Shown piece after piece: positions 30,723-39,940 of a stretch of DNA of 64,000 bases. The stretch spans positions 930,001 to 994,000 of the forward strand of contig NZ_JQFJ01000002.1 in NCBI RefSeq assembly GCF_000763945.1. The letters are read 5' to 3'. The DNA comes from Sphingopyxis sp. MWB1 (GTDB lineage: Bacteria > Pseudomonadota > Alphaproteobacteria > Sphingomonadales > Sphingomonadaceae). How positions within the stretch are numbered: the first letter of the stretch is position 1; the number at the start of each line of letters is the position of its first letter. Made by a program: the position numbers and the translations under genes. The notes below the pieces were generated by a model that was given only the letters and a program-made list of their open reading frames with translations, ran no database searches and had not been told where the DNA came from.

Positions 30723-32798
30723 TCAGGCGACCTTGCGGTCCCCCGCAAGCGGCGGCGCGGCGCTGGAACGGGGGCGATTGGCAAGCGGCGATTCGCCCGA
30801 GACCGGACCAAGCGCGGGATAGCCGAGCAAATAGCCCTGCGCCTCGTCGCACCCTTCGCGTAGCAGCACCTCAAGCTGGCTGTCGGTTTCAATCCCTTCG
30901 GCCAGCACGGGGATCGACAGGCTTTTGCCGAGCGCGAGCACGGCGCGGACGATCGCGGTCGCTTCCTGCGAGGATTCCAGCTCGGTCGCGAAAATGCGGT
31001 CGATCTTGATCTTGTCGAAGGGAAAGGCGCGCAAGGTTTCGAGCGAGGAATAGCCGGTGCCAAAATCGTCGAGCGCGACCCCCACGCCCAGCGCCTTGAT
31101 CTGGCGCAGCACATGCAGCGCGCGGTCGCGGTCGGCCATGATCGCGGTTTCGGTGAGTTCAATTTCCAGCCGGCGCGGCGGCAGGCCGGTGTCGAGCATC
31201 ACCTGGTGGAAAAGCTGTGGCAGGCCCGCGTGCGCCAGCTGGACCGGCGAGACGTTGATCGCGACCTTTGCGTCATGGCTCCAGCTTGCCGCATCGGCGC
31301 AAGCGCGGCGCAGCACCCATTCGCCGAGCGCGAGGATCAAGCCATTTTCTTCGGCAATGGCGATGAAGCTTTCGGGCGGAACCGGGCCGCGTTCGGGATG
31401 GGTCCAGCGCAGCAGCGCTTCATAGCCGGTGACATCACCGGTCGTGACCGACGCCTGTACCTGATAATGAACCTCCAGCTCGTCATTGTCGATCGCGCGG
31501 CGCAGGTCATTGGCCAGTTCGCGGCGTTCGCGCACCGCCTCGTCATGGACGGCATCATAGAAACAGGGGCCAAGCGAGCGCATATTCTTGGCCCGATACA
31601 TGGCAAGATCGGCGTTGTTGGTCAGCCCCTCTGCCGTGGTTGCATCGCCGGGATAGCAGGCAACGCCGATGCTGGCGCCCAGATGCGCGTCGAAATCGCC
31701 CAGCCGCAGCGGGGCCTTCATCACCTCGTCGAGCTTGTCGATCCGTTCGCGCAGCTCTGCACCATCGTGCCAATCGATCAGCGCGACAAATTCATCGCCG
31801 CCAAGCCGCGCGACAAACACCCGCTCGCCCAATTCATGCTGCATCCGGCGCGACAGGGCGATGAGCACTTCATCGCCCGCCTTGTGCCCGTGAATATCGT
31901 TGATTTCCTTGAACCGGTCGAGGTCGATGGCGACCACGGCCAGCTTGCGGTCCTGCGCCTCTGCCAGCCGCAGGCGGCGTGCGAGTTCGACCTGAAAGCT
32001 GCTGCGGTTGGGAAGGCCGGTCAGCGCGTCGTTCATCGCCATATAGTGGAGCCGCTCCATCGCGTCGCTGCGCGTCTGGCGGTCGATCAGCGCCGCCGAG
32101 ACCCCGGCGGCGATCACAACAAGGCCGACGAGGCCTGTTGCCAGACCCAGCGCGCGGAAACCGGCGCTGCCCAGCGGAGCTTCGCTGAGCGCCAGCGGCG
32201 TGATGCGCAGGGCGGTCATCGCAACGAAATGCAGCGAAGCGATGGCAATGACCAGCAGCGCCGCGCCGATCCAGCGGCGATGGCGGATGCGCCCCTCTGC
32301 CCCCAGCGCCGCGAGCGCCGCGCCCGAAAAGGCGGCGGAACAGATGAGCGAGGCGAAGACATAACCCCAGCGCCATTCGATGATACCATCGACCCGGTAA
32401 GCCGCCATGCCCGTATAATGCATCGCCGAAATCGCCGCGCCGACGATCAGACCGCCGCCCAGGCGCCAGCCCCAATGATCGCGCATCGCCGCCACCGAAA
32501 AGCCGAGGCCCGTCCCCGCCATGGCCACGAGCAGCGAGGCGATGGTGAGCACCGGATCGAGCGTGACCGGCGCCTGCGCTTCATAGGCGAGCATGGCGAC
32601 AAAATGGGTGCACCATATGGTCGCCCCGGCAGCAACCGCGGTCAGAAAAGTCCAGCCCGCGCGCTGTGCGCCGCTGGTCTGGCGCGCGCGTTCGAACATC
32701 TGGACAATGGCAAAAGCGCCGAAAGCACAAACCAGAACGGCCAGAAGAACCAGCCACGGGTCATGCTCGACCGCAATACACAAGGCGACGTTAATCAT
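30723..32798 (-). CDS. MHYT-GGDEF-EAL c-di-GMP signalling protein
   Basis: A 691-residue membrane protein. The N-terminus (about 1-250) is an MHYT sensor with three repeats: THFVAMLAY, MHYTGMAAY and LHFVAMTAL; MHYT domains are thought to bind copper and sense O2, CO or NO. A GGDEF domain with intact GGDEF follows (about 265-425), lacking the RxxD I-site (GERV at that place). The EAL domain (about 435-680) keeps the catalytic set: EALLRW, NVSPVQL, ELTET, DDFGTGYSS, KIKIDRIF, EGIET, QGYLLGYP. It may therefore make and degrade c-di-GMP, with phosphodiesterase activity the more likely output. Confidence 0.94.
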   Translation of the reverse strand: MINVALCIAVEHDPWLVLLAVLVCAFGAFAIVQMFERARQTSGAQRAGWTFLTAVAAGATIWCTHFVAMLAYEAQAPVTLDPVLTIASLLVAMAGTGLGFSVAAMRDHWGWRLGGGLIVGAAISAMHYTGMAAYRVDGIIEWRWGYVFASLICSAAFSGAALAALGAEGRIRHRRWIGAALLVIAIASLHFVAMTALRITPLALSEAPLGSAGFRALGLATGLVGLVVIAAGVSAALIDRQTRSDAMERLHYMAMNDALTGLPNRSSFQVELARRLRLAEAQDRKLAVVAIDLDRFKEINDIHGHKAGDEVLIALSRRMQHELGERVFVARLGGDEFVALIDWHDGAELRERIDKLDEVMKAPLRLGDFDAHLGASIGVACYPGDATTAEGLTNNADLAMYRAKNMRSLGPCFYDAVHDEAVRERRELANDLRRAIDNDELEVHYQVQASVTTGDVTGYEALLRWTHPERGPVPPESFIAIAEENGLILALGEWVLRRACADAASWSHDAKVAINVSPVQLAHAGLPQLFHQVMLDTGLPPRRLEIELTETAIMADRDRALHVLRQIKALGVGVALDDFGTGYSSLETLRAFPFDKIKIDRIFATELESSQEATAIVRAVLALGKSLSIPVLAEGIETDSQLEVLLREGCDEAQGYLLGYPALGPVSGESPLANRPRSSAAPPLAGDRKVA

Positions 32799-32892
32799 TA
32801 AAAATACCTAAATCTGTCCTGCCAAGCGAGGGGCAGGACCCCACTCGGCCGCGTTAGGTAAGGGGGTTTAAAAGCCGGTTAACAACAAACCC

Positions 32893-32917
32893 GCCCCAAG
32901 GCAGGTCAGCCTGGGGC
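32893..32917 (-). terminator. Terminator-like hairpin downstream of the DUF938 remnant
   Basis: On the minus strand GCCCCAGGC pairs with GCCTTGGGGC (32893-32917, one bulged base) and is followed by GGGTTTGTTG. It lies about 33 nt after the stop codon of the decayed DUF938 remnant and is probably that gene's old terminator. A second smaller hairpin CCTGCC/GGCAGG occurs at about 32819-32837. Confidence 0.6.
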
Positions 32918-32949
32918 CTCGTTTTCAGAAGGTATTTTTTTACAACCTC

Positions 32950-33138
32950 TTAGCTGCGGCGGAACAGCAGCATGAGATTATTTGCAGGCATGGCGCGGCG
33001 TGCGACAAAGGCCAGCCCGGCATCGGCGGCGGCCTGTTTCACAAGGTCGAGCTGGCGCAGGCCTCACGTCGCATTGTGCGCGCGCAAACCCGCGTCGAAT
33101 AGTTGGTTGCGTTCCGCCGTCGGCACATCCGCTTCCAC
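32950..33138 (-). pseudogene. 3' remnant of a second DUF938 methyltransferase gene
   Basis: Translated on the minus strand, 33138-32950 reads VEADVPTAERNQLFDAGLRA, HNAT, stop, then [20 protein letters not shown] and [17 protein letters not shown], stop. This aligns with the C-terminus of the intact DUF938 gene (APSNLAFDRSLKERNPAWGLRKLADVD... then YAMPANNLTVAYRRK in short). The conserved Trp of NPAWGL is a TGA stop, and everything N-terminal to VEAD is missing, replaced abruptly at 33139 by the directly repeated unit. It is therefore a truncated, dead paralogue or an older copy. Confidence 0.85.
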
Positions 33139-33373
33139 ATGGCTTCATGATGTCCGCTCCACGGCTTGGCACGAAAAGGCGTGACCGTCCGATTTGAGGT
33201 GGGAAGCCAACGTTCGCTCATCTTCTTTCGTCATCCCGGACTTGATCCGGGATCCAAAGCAGCGCCGTCGTCATGGACCCCGGATCAAGTCCGGGGTGAC
33301 GATGATGCATAGGTCCGCAATCGGTCGTTAGCGAAAACGCAGCTTTTGGGGTCGAGTGATAGCAAGCTGCCGC
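33139..33373. repeat. 235-bp direct repeat, copy A
   Basis: This copy matches 33458-33692 in register over about 235 bp with roughly a dozen substitutions and no indels. Each copy carries two palindromic REP words facing each other: CCCGGACTTGATCCGGG and CCCCGGATCAAGTCCGGGG. The 84 bp between the copies (33374-33457) are unique and hold no gene. The left border coincides with the truncation point of the DUF938 remnant. Confidence 0.92.
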
Positions 33374-33457
33374 CTCCAGGCGGGCGGCGCATCCCAGCGA
33401 CAGGGTAAAATTAGGAATAAGTGCGCACTTACGACTTTCTCCGAATATCCCGCCGGA

Positions 33458-33692
33458 ATGGCTTCATGGTGTCCGCTCTACGGCTTCGCACGAAAAAGCG
33501 TGGCCGTCCGATTTGAGGTGGGAAGCCAACCTTCGCTCATCTTCTTTCGTAATCCCGGACTTGATCCGGGATCCACAGCAGCGCCGTCGTCATGGACCCC
33601 GGATCAAGTCCGGGGTGACGATGATGCATAGGTCCGCAATCGGTCGTTAGCGAAAAGGCAGCTTTTGGGGTCGAGTGATCGCAAGCTAACGC
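33458..33692. repeat. 235-bp direct repeat, copy B
   Basis: The second copy, offset 319 bp from copy A, ends about 19 bp before the stop codon of the intact DUF938 gene. Both copies thus lie at the 3' side of DUF938 sequences, as expected if a segment containing a DUF938 3' end and the repeat unit had been duplicated and then eroded. Confidence 0.92.
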
Positions 33693-33710
33693 TTCTAAGT
33701 GAGCCGCGCA

Positions 33711-34364
33711 TCACGCGCCTGATTTGGATTTTCTCCGGTAGGCGACAGTGAGGTTGTTTGCGGGCATCGCGTAGCGGTGGGTGCGTTCAAATCCGAACTT
33801 CTGCGCTACGCGGTCAACGTCAGCCAGTTTCCGGAGACCCCAAGCCGGGTTTCGCTCTTTCAGGGAGCGGTCAAAGGCCAAGTTCGATGGTGCCGTTTCG
33901 ACGGCTTCCTCCAGATATGGCCCGTACAGAATGACCGGCGCATCTTGGGCGAGATGTTTTGCGCTTCCCCTGAACAGCCCAACCGTCGCTTCCCATGGGC
34001 TGATATGCACCATGTTGATGCACAGGATCGCGTCGGCCTGTGCGACCGGCCAGTCGGGGGCGGCGGCGTCCAGCGCGAGCGGGGGGCGGATGTTGGCGAG
34101 GGCGCTTTCCGCGCTCCATGCGGCGATGGAGGTCAGCGCGGCGGGGTCGGGGTCGCTCGGTTGCCAGTCGAGCGCCGGGAAGGCGCGCGCGAAATGGACG
34201 ATATGTTCGCCCGATCCGCTGGCGATTTCGAGCACCAATCCCGTAGGCGGCAGCCAGTCGGCAAGGACAGCGGCGATGGCGTCGCGGTTGCGGAGCGTTG
34301 CGGGGGCGTGACGCTTGGCCCCGGCGCCGCCATCTTCGGGCATCCAGGGGCGCGGATCGCTCAT
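33711..34364 (-). CDS. DUF938 family class-I SAM-dependent methyltransferase
   Basis: A 217-residue Rossmann-fold protein. The SAM-binding motif I reads LVLEIASGSGEHIVHFA at about residues 42-58, followed by the acidic ADAILCINMVHISPW motif and YGPYLEEAVETAPSN. DUF938 proteins are annotated as methyltransferases but their substrate is unknown. ATG 34364 overlaps the stop of the ABA4-like gene (ATGA), so the two are an operon. A decayed second copy of its 3' end lies 570 bp downstream. Confidence 0.88.
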   Translation of the reverse strand: MSDPRPWMPEDGGAGAKRHAPATLRNRDAIAAVLADWLPPTGLVLEIASGSGEHIVHFARAFPALDWQPSDPDPAALTSIAAWSAESALANIRPPLALDAAAPDWPVAQADAILCINMVHISPWEATVGLFRGSAKHLAQDAPVILYGPYLEEAVETAPSNLAFDRSLKERNPAWGLRKLADVDRVAQKFGFERTHRYAMPANNLTVAYRRKSKSGA

Positions 34365-34828
34365 GCCGCCTTTCCGGCTGCCTTGGTCTTTGCCTGTGCC
34401 CGCGCGCGGCGGTCGCGTATCACCAGCCAGCCGAGCAGGCCGACCGGGCCGAGGAAGAAGGTGAAGAGCAGGAAGGGAAGCTGCGCTGCCCGGCTGAACC
34501 CCTTTTGATCGGCATCGCGCGCGATCCACATGCCGACGAACAGGTCAAAGGCCAGATAATGGGTCCAGCCGATCACCGCCCCGCCCTTGCTGTCGAAGAG
34601 CGTCATCACCCCCGCCAGCGTGGAAAAATCGCCGCCGGTCGGGCCGACGGGATCGACCCCGCCCGCCAATATCGCGACGAGCGCGACGGTATAGACAAGG
34701 CAGAGCAGCGCGACGCCGAGATAAAGGATGAGCGCAAGGATGCGCGGGTCGCGCGGCAGAAAAGCCAGCGCCAGCCAGCCGATGATCGCCCAGCCATTGG
34801 CCAGATTGAACAAGGTTTCCCAGGCCAT
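34361..34828 (-). CDS. ABA4-like (DUF4281) membrane protein
   Basis: A 155-residue integral membrane protein with four hydrophobic helices: near residues 1-20 (MAWETLFNLANGWAIIGWLAL), 30-60, 85-105 (IGWTHYLAFDLFVGMWIARD) and 115-140 (FFLGPVGLLGWLVI). The HYLAFDLFVGMWIARD segment is diagnostic of ABA4-type proteins, named after the plant neoxanthin-synthesis protein. Bacterial members have no proven function. It is translationally coupled to the downstream DUF938 methyltransferase, suggesting a shared but unknown membrane or pigment-related task. Confidence 0.85.
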   Translation of the reverse strand: MAWETLFNLANGWAIIGWLALAFLPRDPRILALILYLGVALLCLVYTVALVAILAGGVDPVGPTGGDFSTLAGVMTLFDSKGGAVIGWTHYLAFDLFVGMWIARDADQKGFSRAAQLPFLLFTFFLGPVGLLGWLVIRDRRARAQAKTKAAGKAA

Positions 34829-34902
34829 TCGCTCTCTCCCCTCTTATCCCTTTCGCCCGCGCTGGCGGGACGCGCCATCGCATTGGCTCATGGCCTCCAG
34901 CG

Positions 34903-34926
34903 CCCCCCGCCTTCGCGGGGGCGACG
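34903..34926. repeat. CCCCCGCCTTCGCGGGGGCGACG palindromic repeat, copy 2
   Basis: Nearly identical to 28078-28100 and in the same orientation; it sits between the gcvPB stop codon and the ABA4-like gene. Two copies near 3' ends of minus-strand genes suggest a REP-like dispersed element. Confidence 0.7.
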
Positions 34927-34940
34927 CCGGGGTCAGGCGA

Positions 34941-36500
34941 TCAGGCCCCTTCGCCCTCGCTCCACGCAAGAACGGGTTTGCGCGCCGCGCCGGTTTCGTC
35001 AAGCCGCGCGCGCGGGGCGAAATGCGGCGCCGATTTGAGCGCGGGATCGCCATTTTTGGCGCGCAGGGCAAGGCTGCGCAGCGCGCCGATAAACTGGTCG
35101 AGCACCGCCTTGCTCTCGGTCTCGGTTGGCTCGACGAGCATCGCGCCATGAACGACGAGCGGGAAATAGACCGTCATCGGATGATAGCCTTCGTCGATCA
35201 GCCCCTTGGCAATGTCGAGCGTCGAAAAGCCTTCGGCGAGCCCCTTGTCGCTGAATAGTGCCTCGTGCATGCACGGGCCCGATGCGGCGAAGGGCGCGTC
35301 GAGCACATCTTCGAGGCTGCGGAGCATATAATTGGCGTTGAGCACCGCATCTTCGGCGACCTGCTTGAGCCCGTCGGCGCCGTGGCTGAGAATATAGGTC
35401 AGCGCGCGGGTGAACATGCCCATCTGGCCATGGAACGCGGTCATGCGGCCGAAGGTGTCGGGATGCTCTTCGCCCGCACTTTCTTCCTCGACCAGCTTGA
35501 AGCTGCCATCGGCATAGCGCGCCGAATAGGGGATCGGGCCATAGGGCGCGAGCGCTTCGGACAGCACCACCGGCCCCGAACCCGGCCCGCCACCGCCATG
35601 CGGGGTGGAAAAGGTCTTGTGCAAATTGATGTGCATCGCGTCGATGCCAAGGTCGCCGGGGCGCACCTTGCCAACGATGGCGTTGAAGTTGGCGCCGTCG
35701 CAATAGACATAGCCGCCCGCCGCGTGGACCGCGTCCGAAATCGCCTTCATATCGCGTTCGAACAGGCCGCAGGTGTTGGGATTGGTGATCATCACCCCCG
35801 CGACATCGGGGCCAAGCCGCGCTTTCAGCGCTTCCAGATCGACGCGGCCTTCCTTGGTCGCGGGAATATCCTCGACCGCGAAGCCCGCAAAGGCTGCGGT
35901 GGCGGGGTTGGTGCCATGCGCGCTTTCGGGGACGAGCAGCACGCGCCGGTCTTCGCCGCGCGCTTCCAGCGCCGCCTTGATGCAGAGCACCCCGCACAGC
36001 TCGCCATGCGCGCCCGCCTTGGGCGACATGGCGACGCCATACATGCCGGTGAGGCTGATCAGCCATTCGGCGAGTTCATTGATGACGGCGAGCGCGCCCT
36101 GCACCGTTTCCTGCGGCTGCAAGGGGTGGACGTCGGCGAAACCGGGCATCCGCGCGACCTTTTCATTGAGGCGCGGGTTGTGCTTCATCGTGCAGCTTCC
36201 CAGCGGGAAGAGGCCGAGGTCGATCGCGTAATTCTGGCGCGAGAGGCGCGTATAATGGCGCACCGTTTCGGATTCGCTGAGCCCCGGCAGGCCGATGGGG
36301 TCGCGGCGCATCAGCGAACCGAGATCGGCGGCTTCGGGATTTTCGTCGAAATCGACGCCGGTGGTCTGGTTGGAGCCGATTTCAAAGATCAACGGCTCGT
36401 CGAGCATCAGCGCGCGATTGCCGGTGAAGGTCACATTATCGTCGGCGCCGCCCGCAGCATTCATTTCGGGCCGCCAGCCGGTGGGGTTGAGCGCGCTCAT
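34941..36500 (-). CDS. gcvPB: Glycine dehydrogenase (decarboxylating) subunit 2
   Basis: A 519-residue PLP-carrying half of the split P-protein. The PLP lysine lies in [35 protein letters not shown] and [12 protein letters not shown] are family marks. With GcvPA it decarboxylates glycine and passes the aminomethyl group to lipoyl-GcvH. Its ATG overlaps the gcvPA stop (ATGA). It is the last gene of the glycine cleavage operon. The N-terminus [15 protein letters not shown] is typical. Confidence 0.97.
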   Translation of the reverse strand: MSALNPTGWRPEMNAAGGADDNVTFTGNRALMLDEPLIFEIGSNQTTGVDFDENPEAADLGSLMRRDPIGLPGLSESETVRHYTRLSRQNYAIDLGLFPLGSCTMKHNPRLNEKVARMPGFADVHPLQPQETVQGALAVINELAEWLISLTGMYGVAMSPKAGAHGELCGVLCIKAALEARGEDRRVLLVPESAHGTNPATAAFAGFAVEDIPATKEGRVDLEALKARLGPDVAGVMITNPNTCGLFERDMKAISDAVHAAGGYVYCDGANFNAIVGKVRPGDLGIDAMHINLHKTFSTPHGGGGPGSGPVVLSEALAPYGPIPYSARYADGSFKLVEEESAGEEHPDTFGRMTAFHGQMGMFTRALTYILSHGADGLKQVAEDAVLNANYMLRSLEDVLDAPFAASGPCMHEALFSDKGLAEGFSTLDIAKGLIDEGYHPMTVYFPLVVHGAMLVEPTETESKAVLDQFIGALRSLALRAKNGDPALKSAPHFAPRARLDETGAARKPVLAWSEGEGA

Positions 36501-37855
36501 GCCAGCACCTCCTTCAGCGCCGCGGCAAAGGCGGCGATATCTTCCTCGGTCACCGTTTCGGTGACGGCGACGACCAGCCCGTTCGCAAGGCCCGCATTAT
36601 CGGGATAGAGGCGGCCCAGCGACACGCCGCCAAGCACGCCCTTTTCAGCGAGCGCATGGACGACGGGCCGCGCCTCGGCCGGGAGGAGCAGCGTGAATTC
36701 GTTGAAATAGCTGTCGTTCATCACCGACACGCCGGGAACCTTGGCGAGTTCGGTGGCGGCGGCCTTGGCCCGGCTGTGGTTGATCGCGGCAAGCTGGCGG
36801 AGGCCAGCCTCGCCCAGCAAGGTCATGTGGATGCTGAAGGCCAGCGCGCAAAGCCCTGCATTGGTGCAGATATTGCTCGTCGCCTTCTCCCGCCGGATAT
36901 GCTGCTCGCGCGTCGAGAGGGTGAGGACATAGCCGCGCTTGCCCTTGGCATCGACGGTTTCGCCACACAGACGCCCCGGCATCTGGCGGACATATTTGGA
37001 CTTGCAGGCGAACAGGCCGACATAAGGCCCGCCAAATTGCAGGCCGACGCCCAGCGCCTGCCCCTCACCCACCACGATATCGGCGCCCATTTCGCCCGGC
37101 GACTTGATGAGGCCGAGGGCAACGGGTTCGGTGACGACCGCGATCAGCAGCGCACCCGCCGCCTGACAAGCCTCTGCCAGCGCGGCCATATCGTCGATGC
37201 GGCCCAGGATATCGGGATATTGGACGACGACGCAGCTTGTCTCCTTGGTCACCGCCGCCGCGAGCGCCGCCCAGTCGGTGCCGGGTTCCAGCGCCGGATC
37301 GCTTTCGATCAACGTGTCGCGCGTATATTTGGCCATGGTGCGCGCGACGCTGCGATAATGGGGGTGGAGCCCGTTCGAGATCAGCGCGGTCGTCCGCTTG
37401 GTAACGCGGCGCGCCATGACAATGGCTTCCCAGCAGGCGGTCGAGCCATCATACATGGACGCATTGGCGACATCGGTGCCGAACAGCCGCGCGACCTGCG
37501 TTTGAAATTCAAACAGCATTTGCAGCGTGCCCTGCGCGATTTCGGGCTGATAGGGCGTATAGGCGGTCAGAAACTCGCCACGCTGGATCAGATGATCGAC
37601 GCTGGCCGGGACATGGTGACGATAGGCGCCCGCCCCCAGGAAGAAAGGCCCGTCCCCCGCCGCGCGATTCTGCCGCGCCAGCGCCGCCATATGGCGCTCG
37701 ACTGCAAGCTCGCTGGCCTGCAGCGGCAGCCCCGCGATCGGGCCGGTAAGCCGCGCTTCGGCCGGGACATCGACGAAAAGATCGTCGATGGTAGAAGCGC
37801 CGACCGCCGCGAGCATCGCGGCCCGGTCATCGGCGGTGAGGGGAAGATAACGCAT
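36497..37855 (-). CDS. gcvPA: Glycine dehydrogenase (decarboxylating) subunit 1
   Basis: A 452-residue partner of Gcv[21 protein letters not shown] at the start and [33 protein letters not shown] in the first third are diagnostic. AGGAG lies before ATG 37855; a 15-codon in-frame extension to 37900 lacks conserved residues. A 224-bp gap with one REP palindrome separates it from gcvH, unlike the tight packing of the other genes. Confidence 0.97.
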   Translation of the reverse strand: MRYLPLTADDRAAMLAAVGASTIDDLFVDVPAEARLTGPIAGLPLQASELAVERHMAALARQNRAAGDGPFFLGAGAYRHHVPASVDHLIQRGEFLTAYTPYQPEIAQGTLQMLFEFQTQVARLFGTDVANASMYDGSTACWEAIVMARRVTKRTTALISNGLHPHYRSVARTMAKYTRDTLIESDPALEPGTDWAALAAAVTKETSCVVVQYPDILGRIDDMAALAEACQAAGALLIAVVTEPVALGLIKSPGEMGADIVVGEGQALGVGLQFGGPYVGLFACKSKYVRQMPGRLCGETVDAKGKRGYVLTLSTREQHIRREKATSNICTNAGLCALAFSIHMTLLGEAGLRQLAAINHSRAKAAATELAKVPGVSVMNDSYFNEFTLLLPAEARPVVHALAEKGVLGGVSLGRLYPDNAGLANGLVVAVTETVTEEDIAAFAAALKEVLA

Positions 37856-37996
37856 TTTCGTCTCCTGAACCCTGCCCCTTGGGGCCGGGCGATTGCGCAA
37901 CTTTAATCGGCGCGGCTAAGCCTCGTCATGCTGAACTTGTTTCAGCACCCATGGCCTTGCCTTGAAACCAGCGCTCGGTGACGAGCGAGGGCGGAC

Positions 37997-38028
37997 CATG
38001 GACCCCGGATCAAATCCGGGGTGACGAT
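37997..38028. repeat. REP palindrome CCCCGGATCAAATCCGGGG
   Basis: A single copy of the palindromic word found twice in each 235-bp repeat at 33.1-33.7 kb, here between gcvH and gcvPA. The preceding CGTCATGCTGAACTTGTTTC (about 37926-37945) is another word of the dispersed intergenic type. Confidence 0.7.
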
Positions 38029-38079
38029 AGAAGTGGCAGAAGGGTCAGAGCCCGCCCTGCCCCTTTCGCCACATCAAAA

Positions 38080-38451
38080 TTACAGCGCGTCGCAGTAGGC
38101 CTTGTAACCCTTGCTATCCATCAGCCCGTCGAGCTGAGCTTTGTCGCTGAGCGTCATGCGAAAGAACCAGCCTTCGCCTTCGGGATCGCTGTTGGCGAGC
38201 GCGGGGTCTTCTTCCAAGGCGCTGTTGCCTTCGGTCACCGTGCCATCGACGGGCGCATAAATATCGCTGGCCGCCTTCACCGATTCCACCACCGCGGCGT
38301 CGCCGCCCTTGGTCAGTTCAACGCCGGTGTCGGGCACTTCGACGAACACAATATCGCCAAGCTGGCCCTGGGCAAAATCGGTGATACCGACGGTGGCGAT
38401 TTCGCCATCGACCTCAACCCATTCATGTTCTTCGGTATAGAAACGCGGCAT
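38080..38451 (-). CDS. gcvH: Glycine cleavage system H protein
   Basis: A 123-residue lipoyl carrier protein. The lipoylated lysine is K59 in [14 protein letters not shown]. The fold is complete from [11 protein letters not shown] to the C-terminal [12 protein letters not shown] 38451 lies 3 nt after the gcvT stop; a GTG one codon upstream is an alternative. It shuttles the aminomethyl group from P protein to GcvT. Confidence 0.97.
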   Translation of the reverse strand: MPRFYTEEHEWVEVDGEIATVGITDFAQGQLGDIVFVEVPDTGVELTKGGDAAVVESVKAASDIYAPVDGTVTEGNSALEEDPALANSDPEGEGWFFRMTLSDKAQLDGLMDSKGYKAYCDAL

Positions 38452-38454
38452 CAC

Positions 38455-39594
38455 TCAGGCTCCTGTTTTACGGACATATTTATGGGGAACAAAGGGGGTG
38501 GACGCGACGGTCACGGCGACGCGCTTGCCGCGTACCTCTGCCGCAAGCGCGGTGCCGACTTCCGAAAGACCAGTCGGGACATAGCCCATGGCGATGGGCG
38601 CGCCGACGCTGGGAGCAAAGCCGCCCGAGGTAATGACGCCGACCTCTTCCTCACCATCAAAGATTTTCGCGCCTTCGCGCACCGGCATTTTCCCGTCAAC
38701 GCTGAGGCCGACACGCTTGCGCGGGGCGCCATCGGCCAAGTGACCGAGAATGCGCGCGGCGCCCGGAAAACCGCCTTCCTCGCGGCGGCGCTTGGAAATG
38801 GCAAAGCCCAGATCGCCTTCGACCGGGTCAATCGCGGGATCAAGGTCATGGCCATAAAGCGGCAGCCCCGCTTCAAGCCGGAGACTATCGCGTGCGCCAA
38901 GGCCGATGGGCTTGACCGCTTCCATCGCACACAGCGCATCGGCAAAGGCGGGGAGCGCGGCATGGGGCAATGAGATTTCGAAACCATCCTCGCCCGTATA
39001 GCCCGAGCGGCTGAGGCCAATTTCATGCCCCTGCCAGGTCGCGCGGACGAATTGCATGAAAACGAGATCGGCGGCCGCTGGCACCAGCGTGGTTAGCGCC
39101 TCGGCAGCCTTTGGTCCCTGCAGCGCAAGCAAGCCCTGCTCGTCGAGATGGTTGAGGGTGATCTGATCGGGCAGATGTTCGCGCAAATGGGCGATATCGT
39201 CCCATTTCACCGCGCCATTGACGACGATGCCGAAACGGTCGCCCTCGTTGGTGATCATCAGATCGTCGAGGATTCCGCCATCTTCGGCCAGCAGGAGCGA
39301 ATAGCGCATCCGGCCCGGCTTCAGCCCGGCGATATCGCCGGGGACCAGCGCCTCCAGCGCCTCGACCACGCCGTCGCCCGACAGATTGAGCTGGCCCATA
39401 TGGCTGACATCGAACAGGCCCGCATTTTCGCGCGTCCACAAATGTTCGGCCATAATGCCTTCATATTGGATCGGCATCCAATAGCCCGCAAATTCGACCA
39501 TGCGCGCACCCTTTGCGCGGTGCCAGGCGTCGAGCGGCAGGGTCGCGGTCTCGATCGCGACGGCGCCTTCGTCCATATCTTCGGTGTCGCTCAT
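38455..39594 (-). CDS. gcvT: Glycine cleavage system T protein (aminomethyltransferase)
   Basis: A 379-residue tetrahydrofolate-dependent enzyme. Visible signatures are GAVAIETATLPLDAWHRAKGARMVEFAGYWMPIQY in outline (core: ARMVEFAGYWMPIQY), FDVSHMGQL, SRSGYTGEDGFE and the C-terminal barrel VGVITSGGFAPSVG. ATG 39594 follows GGAGACTGAAA; the longer frame to 39666 runs into the riboswitch. It is the first gene of the operon and directly follows the tandem glycine riboswitch. Confidence 0.97.
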   Translation of the reverse strand: MSDTEDMDEGAVAIETATLPLDAWHRAKGARMVEFAGYWMPIQYEGIMAEHLWTRENAGLFDVSHMGQLNLSGDGVVEALEALVPGDIAGLKPGRMRYSLLLAEDGGILDDLMITNEGDRFGIVVNGAVKWDDIAHLREHLPDQITLNHLDEQGLLALQGPKAAEALTTLVPAAADLVFMQFVRATWQGHEIGLSRSGYTGEDGFEISLPHAALPAFADALCAMEAVKPIGLGARDSLRLEAGLPLYGHDLDPAIDPVEGDLGFAISKRRREEGGFPGAARILGHLADGAPRKRVGLSVDGKMPVREGAKIFDGEEEVGVITSGGFAPSVGAPIAMGYVPTGLSEVGTALAAEVRGKRVAVTVASTPFVPHKYVRKTGA

Positions 39595-39657
39595 TTTCAG
39601 TCTCCCGCGGTTGACATGGCGAGGCGCGGCCCGGTGCTGCCCTTTTTGCCATGCCCC

Positions 39658-39892
39658 CTCTGTCACGGGAACCTGAGAGTTTCCCCCTGCCTGTCCTGGG
39701 GTGCGGGACGGCGGGGTTACCCCTTCGGTGGCCTCCCCCCTCCCGGCTTGCGGGTCAGCGAGGCGCTTTCCAGAGTGTCCATTCCAGCCTGCGCGGTCCT
39801 TTGACCTGAGAGTTTCCGGGGCGGTTGCTCCTTCGGTGGCGGATCGCCCTTTCGGGCGTCCGCGCTCTCCCGCGCGGCCGGTCGAATCCCGT
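39658..39892 (-). promoter_or_regulatory. Tandem glycine riboswitch upstream of gcvT
   Basis: On the minus strand two glycine aptamers follow each other. Each has the conserved GGAAACTCTCAGG (complement CCTGAGAGTTTCC at 39672-39684 and 39805-39817) and the CCACCGAAGG element (complement CCTTCGGTGG at 39722-39731 and 39830-39839). The 5' arm GGAGAGCGCG near 39861-39871 begins the first aptamer. Glycine binding is expected to raise gcv expression; no clear terminator follows, so translational control of gcvT is the likely mode. There is no coding gene in this stretch. Confidence 0.95.
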
Positions 39893-39940
39893 TAAGAGGC
39901 CCGACAGACATGGGTGCCTTGGCGCTGGGCCTTCGCAGAG

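Noticed and set aside
33139-33692. Direct repeats considered as a CRISPR or satellite array
   Set aside because: There are only two copies of 235 bp with REP palindromes, far larger than CRISPR repeats, with no spacers of regular size and no cas genes.
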